NCBI RefSeq assembly: GCF_000003815.2 | Contig: NC_049991.1 | Span: 14,121,779-14,185,778 of the forward strand | DNA from: Branchiostoma floridae | Lineage: Eukaryota; Chordata; Leptocardii; Amphioxiformes; Branchiostomatidae | DNA length: 64,000 nt | Direction: 5' to 3' | Shown: one piece after another, positions 31,976 to 44,800 of the stretch | Numbering within the stretch: the first letter of the stretch is position 1 | How the letters are laid out: each line of letters starts with the position of its first letter | Made by a program: the position numbers and the translations under genes | The notes under the pieces: generated by a model | The model's database searches: none | What the model was told of the DNA's origin: nothing | The model's input: only the letters and a program-made list of their open reading frames with translations

Positions 31976-32850
31976 TCTATTTACTGGCACACCCTTTGCA
32001 AAACAATTTTATATTCGATACTTTGAAAAAAAGAAGTTCAATTATAGAGTTCAATTAAGCAGTATATGTGTTTTAAAAGCATCTTTATAAGAACCTTTTG
32101 TAATCATGAAATAATTTACATCTCATAAGGAAGTTTTATATCAAATATAATTGTTAGGTGTGGGAGCTACCTTGTTATTTTCAATAGCAAATCATTCGAT
32201 TTTGCTGGATATTCTGAAGGCCAGTTTATATAGCCATCGCTTGTGTTCCATCGAAAGTAATGTTTTCCTTTGTAAGATCATAGATATTTGTTGCAGGTGA
32301 CGAAAATATAAACTTGTCCGCATCTGTCAGTTGACAGTTGTCAAGTGGTGTCGTAAAATTGAGAAGTTGTCTCTCTTGCGGCAGGTCATCTTGGGTCGGG
32401 TTTGACGGCGTAATGATATTCTGATAAACGGTCGCAGTTGTCCCGAAATAGTTCATTACACCGTTTCGAGGTATGTCAGCACTTAGGCGCCACATTGGCT
32501 GAAATTGAACATTTCTAGTTCTCACAAGTACACACAAGTTCAAAATTTGACATTTCTGCATGAGGTGGATCAATCTGTGAAAAGAATTTCAACACACACG
32601 TCACCAAGTTGCGAATGGATACAGGAGTAAAGGGGCGCGGAAACCAGGAAGGGGAACCGGAGGTTTGGCTGTGGCGAAGGGCGTTTGAATTTTCAGACTT
32701 TGAAAATTTGGCCGGCCGGAGATTCTACGGGAAGTTCGTGACGCACTGTTTTTGCCGCCCAAGGAGAAGGGGAAGTATTCTTGAAGCTATTCTGAGGAAA
32801 TTGCCTGACATTTGGGCGTCCTAAGACGTTTATTCCTTCTCGTGGAAATC
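31976..32850. promoter_or_regulatory. Divergent promoter region of MARF1 (minus) and NDE1 (plus)
   Basis: The first NDE1 codon is at 32851 and the putative MARF1 5' exon ends near 31975, leaving under 1 kb between two divergent genes. 32620-32830 is CpG-rich and is probably NDE1 5' UTR/promoter. An ATTGG (CCAAT on the minus strand) is at about 32491. No TATA box is evident. The human genes have the same head-to-head order. Confidence 0.7.
32226..32573 (-). other. Unexplained 115-codon ORF inside the divergent promoter interval
   Basis: An open frame of 348 bp with protein-like composition ends in a TAA at its left end and has no good donor before that stop, so it is not an upstream MARF1 coding exon. 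Its C-terminal part (DADKFIFSSPATNIYDLTK) loosely resembles MELT-type repeats of the kinetochore protein KNL1. That similarity is from memory and weak. It could be a retroposed fragment, a short independent gene or chance. Confidence 0.25.
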
Positions 32851-35800
32851 ATGGACGACGAGGAGGTACCGACTTTCTCGAGTCCAGAGGCAGAGATCAA
32901 GTACTGGAAAGACCTAGCGTTGGAATTAAGACAAAGGTAACCTGGAAACGCTTGTCTTTCTATACATATGCATCTGGGGTACATTTTGAAAGAACTGTCT
33001 TCCTGCTGGTAGTCTACGTTTTGCTGTTTGGTGGGCTACTTGTCTAAGTTGACGATGTAGATGTGGGTGGGGGGCTGGGACAGTTTAAAAATCCCTCATC
33101 ACGAGGCACAACGACATGACATCACGATTAAAAGTCGCCTCAACTAACTTAGGAAAACATTCCAAGCTTCTCCCCCAAATTATGTGGTTGCTCAGATTGT
33201 AATTTCAAGCAGGACAAAGATCTTCTGGAACACGATGAAAGAGAGCAAAGTGACAAATTTTGAGGATGACAAGCTTTTTTGGTCATGCACTATGATGCAG
33301 ACGACTTTTTTAGTGACGCAGGTAAACACAGCAACAACACCTGTAATGTAGGTATAAATACACTTAATTGCACCTTCCTTGTTATAATGGTAATCCAGTA
33401 ATACCACATGATCAGTTAGCTCCATGGTGTGGCAAGTGGTGTGAATAACTGCTTTCAACTGGTGTGAAACTTCTGAATATCTATTTAGATGCATGTACAA
33501 GTAGTTTGATCAGATAAAAGTAGTGGAAACTGGAACAAACAATAAGAGTCTGGAGACAATGATGACAATAGAATGTGAAAACTGATTACAATAGAGTGTT
33601 GGATTGTCAGACAAATTAGGAATTTTTGCTTACAATGATTTACAAAATCATAAATATAATAACTTCCTTCTCTTTGTGTTGTTGATTTCTGTACAATGTA
33701 TAGATTATTGCTGTTGCCCAGCAATGTTTAGTTTCATGGACAGCATTGAGAGATAAACGTAGTATTGAGAGATGTTTTTCACCATTTTTGTGAAGGAAGC
33801 CCAAACATTACAGTTACAATACATAACATGGAATGGAACAGACTGAAGGAACAATACTCAGGCACTTCAGGTGTGACAAATGATTACCATTGGCTAGTAT
33901 TGGGCATTCAAGTATGGTCTTGAATCCATTTGTCTTCTTCCAGGATATCAACATGTTTATCATTTACATCTTGAAGATTTCAGATCAACTGAAATTGGAT
34001 AGGCCTGACCAGTGGTCATGTGTATTGCAGACTGTCAATGACTTTCTCCATGCCAAGAGTTTGTAATGTTTGTGATATATGATAAGCTAGTGATGTAATA
34101 CTCTAGTATTTGCACAATGATAACAGGCCTTGCTGCTCTGCCCACAGAATCTTGTGTAAATCTAGAAGTACGTCACACCTTATCCAGGCTTCCACTTCCA
34201 GGCAAAGAGAGACTGTATAAACGTATAAAAGAGTTATGTTTTGGTCATACCAAATTCCAAAGATACAAAAAACGGCTTATGCATATCATTATCACCCAAT
34301 AAATTCCCATAAAGTCAGTGACTTTGTACACAGGGGTTGGCATAGAAAAACTACTGATGTAGTCAACATACATCTAGCACAGTAGCAGTAGAACAAGCCA
34401 ACAATTGGTCCAATGTTGTGCTGCCAAAGTCAGCAGTGTACATAAGAGATCTCACTTAGTTGAACAAAGTCTTCTTCGTTACACAACCTTCTTTTAATTC
34501 TTCCGTAGACATTTCAGTGACTATCTGACACTTCCATGTCAAGTCATTACGTCACAATACAATAGATTAAGTTCAGTTTGCACTGAATCTGTATAGTTCA
34601 TATCGCACCGATAATGTTAGTATTGTTCATTTTGTACTGATGAAGGTGACAGATAGTCGCCAAAACTTCTACGGAAGAATTAAAAGAAGGTTGTGTAACG
34701 AAGAAGACTTTGTGCAATTGATCTACCAACCTGATGATACTATTTACGGAAGATCTGACGTAGTTATGTTTACTAGGTTTGGAGGAGTAACAACATGGGA
34801 TAAACAAGTACTGGCATGCACCCTATACTGAATTTAAAGTCTGCTGTTGACATTCTTTCTACCAAGGCTCTGCCACATGTTAATGTTTGGAGTGCTGTCC
34901 ATTACCCTGCCATAATAAACCAAGTACAGATGTGGAATGCCAAATGTTTGGGAAGGCACTTAGCAGTGGCAGTGGGGCTCACCTTTTTCTAAATCTAATC
35001 CTCAAAATCTATACTTAGATTAGAAGTCTGTGTCTTTGCATTGACAGTAGTAATACCATAGTGCAGAAGGACAGACTTTCATAATGGATAAGAGGTAATG
35101 TTATTTGGGAGTAATGGGGTTGGTAAACATTGGCAGCATTAGGCATTGAGGTCAATAAGGGCAGAGGCGGTGAACTCATCATGATGATAGTATCAAGTAC
35201 CCTATGGGGTCCCCACCCAAGGAGTAGGTGTCAAAGCTCATGTCTCAATAATAATATTGTCACATCAAACAGTAGGCAGCTAACCATGGTGGCAGGTGTG
35301 TAGATATTAGGGAGGGTATGTTGTTCTTATTGTGCTATTTGTAGAATATCACACACAAACACACAGGCATCAACACAACTCACTGTCTCAGTCAAGCATA
35401 CAAACATTGAAAACAGTTGGGGTAGTTAGCTGTTTTAGGCAAATCATTCAAACTATTCCACATTTGAATACCTATTTTGTGGTGGTATGCAGGCATGTGT
35501 GGTTAATGTGACCAGGTGGCTAGTGTAGGGGGTGAAGTTCCCCAGGGCTGCATACCTTGAAATCACCATTTAATGTTATTGGTTACATTTCAGTGCACCC
35601 CTGTTCCTTTGCACTAGTGACTATGGTGAATATATAGATGTACATTTTTGTATGCACGGTGCCACCCCTTTTTTATTGACGAAAAGCAAAAGTTAATCAC
35701 AGATTAACCACAGTAATCAGTTCATCTGCATAAGTGCACCAACTTGTGTTGTTTGTGTTTGGAAACATTACTGTGTGAACATAATGTGCTTGGTATTGTA

Positions 35801-38800
35801 CATTAAAACAAAATCATTCTCTACAAGCTGGGACGTTATCTGTGATCTGAATAGCAATCTTGCAACCACATTCAGACAGCAAACTAATGCAGTCAAAATG
35901 CACCAACAGGAGAAACATTTGCAAGTCATAAGGTGGAAAGTACTATTCCCAGTACCAAATTTGTCATGAGCTGTCAACTGCTAGCAGCCAAGTGGCTATT
36001 TGATGTCAAGAATGGAAGTTAGTCTGACATGATGAAGCATGCTGCATAGTTTGAGAGTCCATAATACTAGGGTTTTACATTTGGATAATGCTGAAATTTT
36101 CAGAAAACAGGTATATCACAGCACAATGCTATACTTAAGTTTTTGTAGCATTACTGTAGTACATGAAGATTGACCTAAGTTGAATTGATCCCCCAGTAAG
36201 TGCCCTTGCGAGGCCAGGGTTGTGAAGGGGAGGGAAGGGCCTGCTGTGTAAATGTTGCAAGTAACAGTGACAACAGTTGCCTCAAGCCATTTTCAAATCA
36301 GGTTGCCCATCTTGTAGTCTATAGAATGCAATCCAGTGGAAGAAGGAGATTTACCAACATAACCAAGTAGTGAGCCATGCACTATAAAATTGATCTCGCC
36401 TATTCTTAATCTAAAGATGGCTTTCTATGACATCATAATTTTGTATGAGGTATACAGATACATGTTTTGTATGAGGTATAATCTTAGTCATGATCTAACG
36501 GAGATATTGATGAGTGCTATGACTACTCTTAAGTCCAAGTGCAAAATTGAGATAAAGATTTGTGGTTAACTTATCGTCATTTTCCAGCACCTTTCAGACA
36601 AATTATCACCCAGAATCTTAGGATAAGTGACCTCGTTAGCAACGTGAACATGTAAGCTGCTGACACTATGCCAGTATGGTACCAAAGATAGCAGAATTCA
36701 CATTTTCAGCTAGATTGATGTAAGCTATTTAAAGAGAAGGGCAAAACATGCATGTAAATCAAACACTGACCATTGCAGATTAGCCTACTGATTTGCATCT
36801 GTATGGAAGAAGCTGGTATCTTGCATAGCACACATTCATTTTCATGAGGTTGTAAGATAGGAAGATATTCAGCTAAAACGTGTCTTTTCTTTCCCTTCAG
36901 TGTAAAAGATGCAAGAGATGAACTTGACGAATTCCAGGAGGAAAGTAGAGAGCTGGAAGCTGAGCTGGAAGCACAATTGGAGCAGGTAGAGGGGAAGAAC
37001 AGAGACCTGCAAAACTCATGTCAGCGGCTTCAGATGGAAGTAGAGTCATTAAAGGTAATGTTTTGTGGTGGTTGTCAGTTTTGAGTAGTACCGTGTAGTA
37101 GAGGTCTGGCCATACCTGTACCACTTTTTTTGCTTTGTTGGAAGCAGAAATCATCTTGCTATGCATGGTGATTTTATTTGATGATACATGTCCATAGTAT
37201 AAAAAGCAACACCTTACTGACTATTATTTAGAATATTTGTCAGTTCTTTATAGCCTCTTTCTCTACACTCTTGGTTGTCTTTTACAACATAACATTGATA
37301 GAAAGTAACTGTGTATTTGCTATCTATGAAGCATAACATGCTAATATCTTATGTCTTTAGGAGAACTGATTATGTGAAACATTGTCAGCCACATACTGTT
37401 TAACCCCAATAGCTTTCCATAAAAAGGTAGCTGTCTCTATTTCAGGCACTTTAGGTACAAGATGGATATGGTCTATTTACCACCATTGTGTAGATGAAAT
37501 TTTATACAGTCGTCATTCATCTGCTGTGTAGACATGGAAGACGCTTTTTGTCTACTCCCTCCCCCTTGAAACACTTAGCTATTGACAGAATGTTTTGAAA
37601 CCAGAGGTTTTGTCATTGTAGAAAGTCTTTTATCGGTGATTTGTTTCCAGTGATATTTGCTGGTGGTAGCTAAAAACATATGTGTCCAGCAGACACCCTC
37701 CTGCCGAATGCATTGTAGGTTTTAGAATATACCACTCAAACTTTATTTTAGGTTGATAGAGTAACCATTCAGTAGTAGCTGTATTCCCATTTACTGTAAC
37801 AGCAGGCAAGCTATAAACTGGTAATTGAAATCCCACCTAAAAGCCTGCTCTTAGTAATGCATACAGGTCGATATCACATCCCTTGAGTTGACACAAAAAT
37901 GTCCTAATTTTGAATGATATCAATATTTGCTGGTGATAAACGCTAAAAGCCAATAAGATCACGCCCCTTTGAAGCCACGTAATGTTTGCTTTCAGGAGCA
38001 GACTGTTATATATACACTTTGACTTGATGTAATGTGTATATATAACTTTCACGCCCCTCTGTGAGCTTATCCAGGCACGTGTTTGCTTCATATTATTGCA
38101 GATGACAGCCATGTTTAACAATGGATAAGTTAGTAAGGCAAAGTCTGGACGAAAGTTGACAGGAAGAATTTTGTTGTAACTTATAAATGCTAAGTAGTCC
38201 TGAAGGTTTACAAGTGCAGTGTTTCCAAAATACATGCTTGAAGTCACTTTATCAAGATCTTATCAATGATTGTCCCTACGGATTCTTATCCTGAAAATAG
38301 CAAGACTCAACATCTGATAGAGATGCATGAATATTTTAACAGACAACATTTCATGCTGCTAAAACTAGTTACTGAAGAAGTTCTATAGTTAATCCAGAAG
38401 TCATCTTTTTTTTGTATGGAACAACCATTGTTAAAATTAATTAATATTAATAGATATAATATCAGCATTAATAGTAGTAATCTCATCTTTGTTGTTGCAT
38501 GATAATACTTTGTATGATTGACATCACACATTATGATATTTTCTTCTCAGGAAAAGCTTGAAATCTGTCAGAGAGAAAGCCACCAGCAGATCACACAGTT
38601 ACAGGACGATCTGGCTCAGACCATGGGCATGAAGGAGGAAATGGCAAAATACATTCGGGAGTTGGAACAGATCAATGACGATCTGGAGAGAGCTAAAAGA
38701 GCAACCGTCGTATCTCTAGAGGAATTCGATGGAAGATTAAATCAGGTCAGTAACTGTTATAATTCATAGTAATGAATAATGGTTGATGATGTAAAACTAA

Positions 38801-41800
38801 AAGAAACAGTATACCCAAAACCCACATCATTTAATAAAAGTACTAGTATCATGTAAATTCAAATAGCTGGGCAATTAAAGTATGTTGCCAACAGCATTTA
38901 CAATATATAGAATGCATACTTCATACTAGAGCTGTCTCCAGGGCCCGTCCATCCGTCCCAGGACGAAGATTTGCTTGTTGGGAAGGAGAAAGGTTTCTGC
39001 CAAAAAAATTTTGAGACATGAAATTGATAAAAATGTTAGCTTAAAAGTTAAAATGATGGATTTATCTATGAAAATTAACAACGAGGGCTCCCAAAGAATG
39101 AGTGGGACAAAAGAAATTTAAAGCTGAAGACAGCCCTTTTTTGTAAGGAACCTTTGAAAAGTGTTCCTGTCCCTTCAAGTAAAAGTATTCTGCCAAAGCA
39201 AATTAAGCATCAAAGAGCACTGCGGTGAAATATTACACCTGTCAGCCTCCTTTCAATTTGCTGCCAAGTTGTGCTTGCCAGCCTGGGCAAATTGATTCTG
39301 CCCTGCATAGCCCGACAAAATCAATGCTAAGCTCATTTATTATTGAAGAGAGGATCAGACCTCCTACTGTGAGTTGTAGGGAAGGTAAACAATTTCAGAT
39401 TTTACCCTAGAGCAGAATATACTTGTAGATGAAATGGAATAACTGTTATATTGCTGGCATGCATATTAATTGGTTCGGCAATTTCCTGATGCTACTTTGT
39501 GTGTGGTTGGTGCTTAAATAATTCGCAACGTTTCAAGGTATCATTAGACAAAATGCAAGTCAATGAACAGTATTATGTGATGTATTGATTTTGAGTACTA
39601 ATTTGTACATCTACTGATCTACATTAGAAAGGGTCATTTGTCTGTCTAAACTATATTGTCCATGGCAGTAAAAATTTTACTGTTAGTGTTGCAATGTTCA
39701 CTATACTAGGAAACATTGACAATGTGTGTTTGAATGGCCAGAATAGTCAGGAATATTTTTTATATTTGTATTTCAGGCAATTGAGAGAAATGCCTTTCTT
39801 GAAAGTGAACTTGAAGAGAAGGATCAGCTAATGGAGACAATACAAAGGCTAAAGGATGAAGCCAGAGGTTTGCATATTTATTCTTAGGATTACTTACCAG
39901 CTGTGGTATTTCTTGTTTGGTCACAACAGCTTACTTGAATATTTTACTGATTAGAACTTGCACATTCCTATATGAGGCCCTTACAAAATATTTTAAAGGA
40001 GTTACCAACCCTTTGATGTTTTCCCTGATATTCTTCCTCAGACAGAAGAATTTGATTTCAACAGAATTTGATTTCAACTCTTGTGAGACTACTGTAAATA
40101 CAGAAACTTTCGCGGTGGTTTAATGTTCATTTCCATGGCAGTAAGAGACTACAGTGCATGGTGCTACCGCGAACTTAAAACCACAGCAAAAAGTTCTTTT
40201 TCCCGCTCCCATGAAATTAAATCCCCGCGAACTTAAATACATTTACCGTAACCAAGATTCCAAGGGTTAAGAAATTGTTACAGTTAACAGTGATGAAAGT
40301 TTATTTTTAGATAAGGTCCAGCTGTTGACAAGGCAAAGGGCAGAAATTCTGTGACCCACGAAAGTTTGTTCATATCAATTAGACCAGACTTGCTTTATTT
40401 GTCCCATAGCTAAAGACTATGTTGTTGCGACAGTTGTGTAAGAAATGTACATTAGAATTGAGCAAGAGTGAAAAGATTGCTAACTGGTGATCTGTTTTTC
40501 TTTTCCAGACTTGAGGCTGGAGCTTAATGTACGGCCGACCCCACTGTCGACCAGTAAAGAACAAGCTGGTGAAGATAAGGATGAGGAGAAACCAGACAAC
40601 GATAAAGTAGAAAGGAGAAGCAGACCAACTCCTATCAGCATGCCTGATAACAGAGCAGTATTGGAGAAGGGCATCAGTACAACACCTCCTGTTGGCACGC
40701 CACCTCCACTTAGGGATAGAGGTAATGTTACCCTGACAGTACAATGGTATTGTATTTTGGCCAGCTTGTGCAATATTTGACGAAGATGAAAGTAAATGTG
40801 TGCCAAAACACATGTAAGAAGCTATAGGAAAAGTGAAGGCATAAATTATAGAAAATAAAATAAAAAATTGACAGTACCGGTTAAGAAAGAGAATTACAAA
40901 ATGTACTTCCTAGTTTTGCCAAGCCTAATGAAGCTGTGTTTTAGTGTCTTTGGACCCAAAAAAAGAAAAAATTGAACCAAAAATCATTGACTTAGATTTC
41001 TCTGATGTTTAATAGGAATAAACAAAATTGCACTGAATACATAAGATGGACATACAAATGCAAGAAATTTTGTTGGATTTCCTACTTTCAGGACATTACA
41101 TGATGTGTTTTTGTAATATTCTTTTCCCTACAGGAAGCTTTTCCCAGATGAATGGTGCTGCTTCAGGTAGCACACCGCTCACGCCGTCCGCTCGTATTTC
41201 AGCTCTCAACATTGTAGGAGACCTGCTCAGGAAAGTAGGGGTAAGTTGATGTTGATGTGCAAAGGTAATCTCCAAGCAGATTTACCAGTGGCATAAGATA
41301 GTATCAAAGCTGGCTAAGGAGTACAGTTGGCCAAAGGGAGTCATCAGCTCTGGTAGCCAAACACACTCCTAGGCTTCACTCTTCTGGCAGATTTTGATAC
41401 TATCTTATACTACCGTAAGATCTGCTTGGAAATTAGTGCAATGGAACCATCTATTCTTCTTTCAAGCCACAACCTTTATTGCTTTAGGTTTGTTTTGGTC
41501 TCTCTCTAACTAAGACAGCAGGAATTTATTTAATTCGTTTACTCAGCAACAACATATGTTAATTTTTCTTTCTTCAACTTTAAGACAGCTGGATTTTGAG
41601 TTCCTTCAAAGATTTCTGAAAATTACTTAAAACTGATTTTTGTTTCTTTCAGGCATTGGAATCCAAGCTGGCCTCATGTAGAAATTTTGTGAAAGATCAA
41701 CCAGGAAGTAGGAGTAGTGGTAGCAAGGGGCCAAATTCACCCAGGTAAGTGTGCCCTGTAGCAGGGCTGCTTCTCGCAACGTGTACTAACCCTGGCACTT

Positions 41801-44800
41801 TTCTAGCATTCACAAGCCTGGATCACATGGGTGAAGGGTGCAGGGATTTGTTGCTCAACTTGAGGTCCTTTTTGGTGATGGTGTTCTGCATAAATGAACA
41901 TTGCTTGTTAAAAGCTGTTATGCATTGAGTTACTGTTGGGGCCTTGTGACAACCCTTCCCTAAATGCTATGAACCCCCTTTAGACTCAGTGGTGAAACAC
42001 CCTTCTAAAATTTACTGCCAAACTACCGGAGAGCTGGTGTCACAAGGTCACTTTGATTTTAAAGCAACTCCTTTTTTATAGCTCAAAATGTATAATGAAA
42101 TTCCAAATCCAAAGATTCCAGACACCAGGCTTGTAATTTTTTTGTTTACAACATAGCCCAGAAAGTCCAGCCACGCCACGAACAGCAAGGCAGTGGTCAG
42201 GACCAACCACCACCACACCAGTAACAGGCCAGCCAAGACCACAAAACTTGGTACTTAACAATCAGTCAGTGGCATCTCCAAATGAGTCCCCTGTAACAAA
42301 GACCCCCTCGCCAAATCCATGGTCGTCCCCAAGCCAGTATATTCCTCCACTCGAACATGTGATCCAGATTTTTGAGTGGTAGTTTCTTGTGCCAAGTCAT
42401 CCCATCTACCTCAGCGTGTATGCTTGCATGCTCACGTGCCAAATCACAGTTTGCACTCAGGCAAGTTTCATATCATCATAGTCCCAGGTTGTGGTGGATG
42501 GTGTCTGGCTATGCTGTCTCATAGTCATAGTTTTGTGGTGATGCTGCTTTCCAAAGACCTTACCCCTACTTTCCTAATACCTGTGCCATACAATGCACCC
42601 CTGTTGAAAAGTGGTACAGTCAAAAGTCTCAGGTAGCAATGTTTGAGACTGGACCAGTACACTTGTGAAGGGGGTGGAGCAGGATTCAGTGCACGTGGCA
42701 GGAGGCATGGTGTTGGCGGTGGCTGGTAGTGGTGGCATGTGAGGTGGCTGCAGCTTTTCTGGCTATGTAAGCCGACAATTCATATAGCAGACTGGGCTGG
42801 TTTTAGACATACCTGTAGCAGCAAGTCAAGTAGTAGGCTCACCTTTCTATACAGCCAATCCACAACTTGTTTAGAAAGTACAAAATTTCATGTTCTCCTT
42901 GTGTTGTCCTCAGTTTAGTTCATATCATATGATGTAAATGTTTATGGAGCATCTGAACTATAGAAATTGCAGTAGTTTCTTGATATATGCAAACTAACTT
43001 TGATCATGCTCCACCATTCATGCAATGATAAGGCTCAAGTTCATGGCAAAACGGCAACTTTGTTGTTGTTTGCTGTAAGACAAAAATTGCTACACAAATA
43101 ATTACGTAATACTAATAGATCTACAGTAGTTGAAAAAGGATTGGCTGGAGTGAGACTGTATAAAAAGGTGAGGCTTCTGCCTAGCCACAGCTTTGTTTGA
43201 GTAGTTCTGACTCTGAGGTTTGTCTGAACTGACACTAGAAGGTGCTAACATGCTGGGTCAAGGTGATACTTCTCAAATTTCATCATGCTCTCATTGCATG
43301 AACTTGAAGTTGCTAGCTATGTTTTTGAATTTTTAACTTACAGTATATGACTGTGTTTTTCAATATTCCGAGAACATATCATCCATTTTCTTGATCATTG
43401 CCCACAAATATAAATTCGTTTTTGTAATTGACAGATTCTGGACACTTACAAATTTCATCAAGCCAAACCCTTCCTTGAATTGAGTTTTGTTTACTAGTAT
43501 GTTCTTTACTTTCCAGGAGAAGGAACATAATGTTTTTATAGAGCCCAGCAGACACTACAGGTGATTGCTAGCCTGTTTTCTGCTCATTTATAGTAGCCTG
43601 AATGTCAGCCTTAGTGCAGTGCACTGCTCTAGTGTCAGTTCAGACCTTATGTATTTGGTGGTGGTGGTGGGATTTTGTTATTTGTGCACTAGAGAATGTG
43701 TGCTAGTGATGCTATTGGCCATGTATGCTATGTAGTTGTGCTTGTGAAATCATTTTGTTTCCCATACATCCACCACTTCATACTGCTTATAGTCAGTGCG
43801 GTATCTGTTTTTCTTCCTTCTTCATTGTCAGAGTTTTCCACAGTCATTCAAAAGTAGGGAAGGGGAGGATCACAATTTTCACAACCAATGTATCACTTTG
43901 AAATGTAGTCCCTTTTGATTTGTGTAGCTATATATACAGTCTTTGAAAAATGTTCTTGAATGTTTGGTTGATCTTTCTACTACTAGTAGGCATCACACAG
44001 CAAAAGAGCACCATCATGCTCTCATAAATGCTAGATATCCACTGTACCATAGTGCACATTTTGCTCCACTCCATCCCCACCTCCACGCTTTTGTTGAACG
44101 ACTGTGGGAATCCCTGAGCCGGGTGTTGTCTGGCCCCCACAGTCAGCCGGCTGGCCCCTCCCGGCCATCAGACAACATCCTCCTGCCTCTGTGTTCTGTC
44201 CTTTCCTGCTGTGAGACCTCTCTTGTTCAGGCCATAAACACCATCAAACATGACTCTCCTGACAGAAAGGTCCAGTCTCCACCTCCATTACCTTCTGATG
44301 CATGGCACCTTCAATTACTAGATGCACTGGAATGATGTTATTCAGACGATAAATAACATCATTTGTCTTTCTTAATTTTGCCAATTTGCTAGTAGCTGAA
44401 AGTAGAACAGATGTGTTATTATAAATGCGTCAGTCAAATTGTTATCAATGTTAGCTGTGAAACAGGCTGATTATTTGCTGTTCAAATTACGAATTAATTA
44501 ATAAAAAGAAATTTTTCGTCTTCCCCAAATAGGTAAGATTTTTTTTAAACACACTTGTGTACAATGTAATATCTGAACAAATTGTACCTTTCTTACCTCA
44601 TTGTCATCAAAGTACAAGACTGCGTTCAAGTATTTTTCACTTTTCAAGATGGCATATAAATTTATCTTGATACGAATAAAAGGGTTAGGAATCTGAGTGG
44701 TGCATTTCCATTTTTATGATGTCTGTGCATGCTTTAGCTCTGGACATTTTTCTGAACTTGTCAGTTGCTTCCTTCCTTCCTTTCACTCCATCAACCCACC

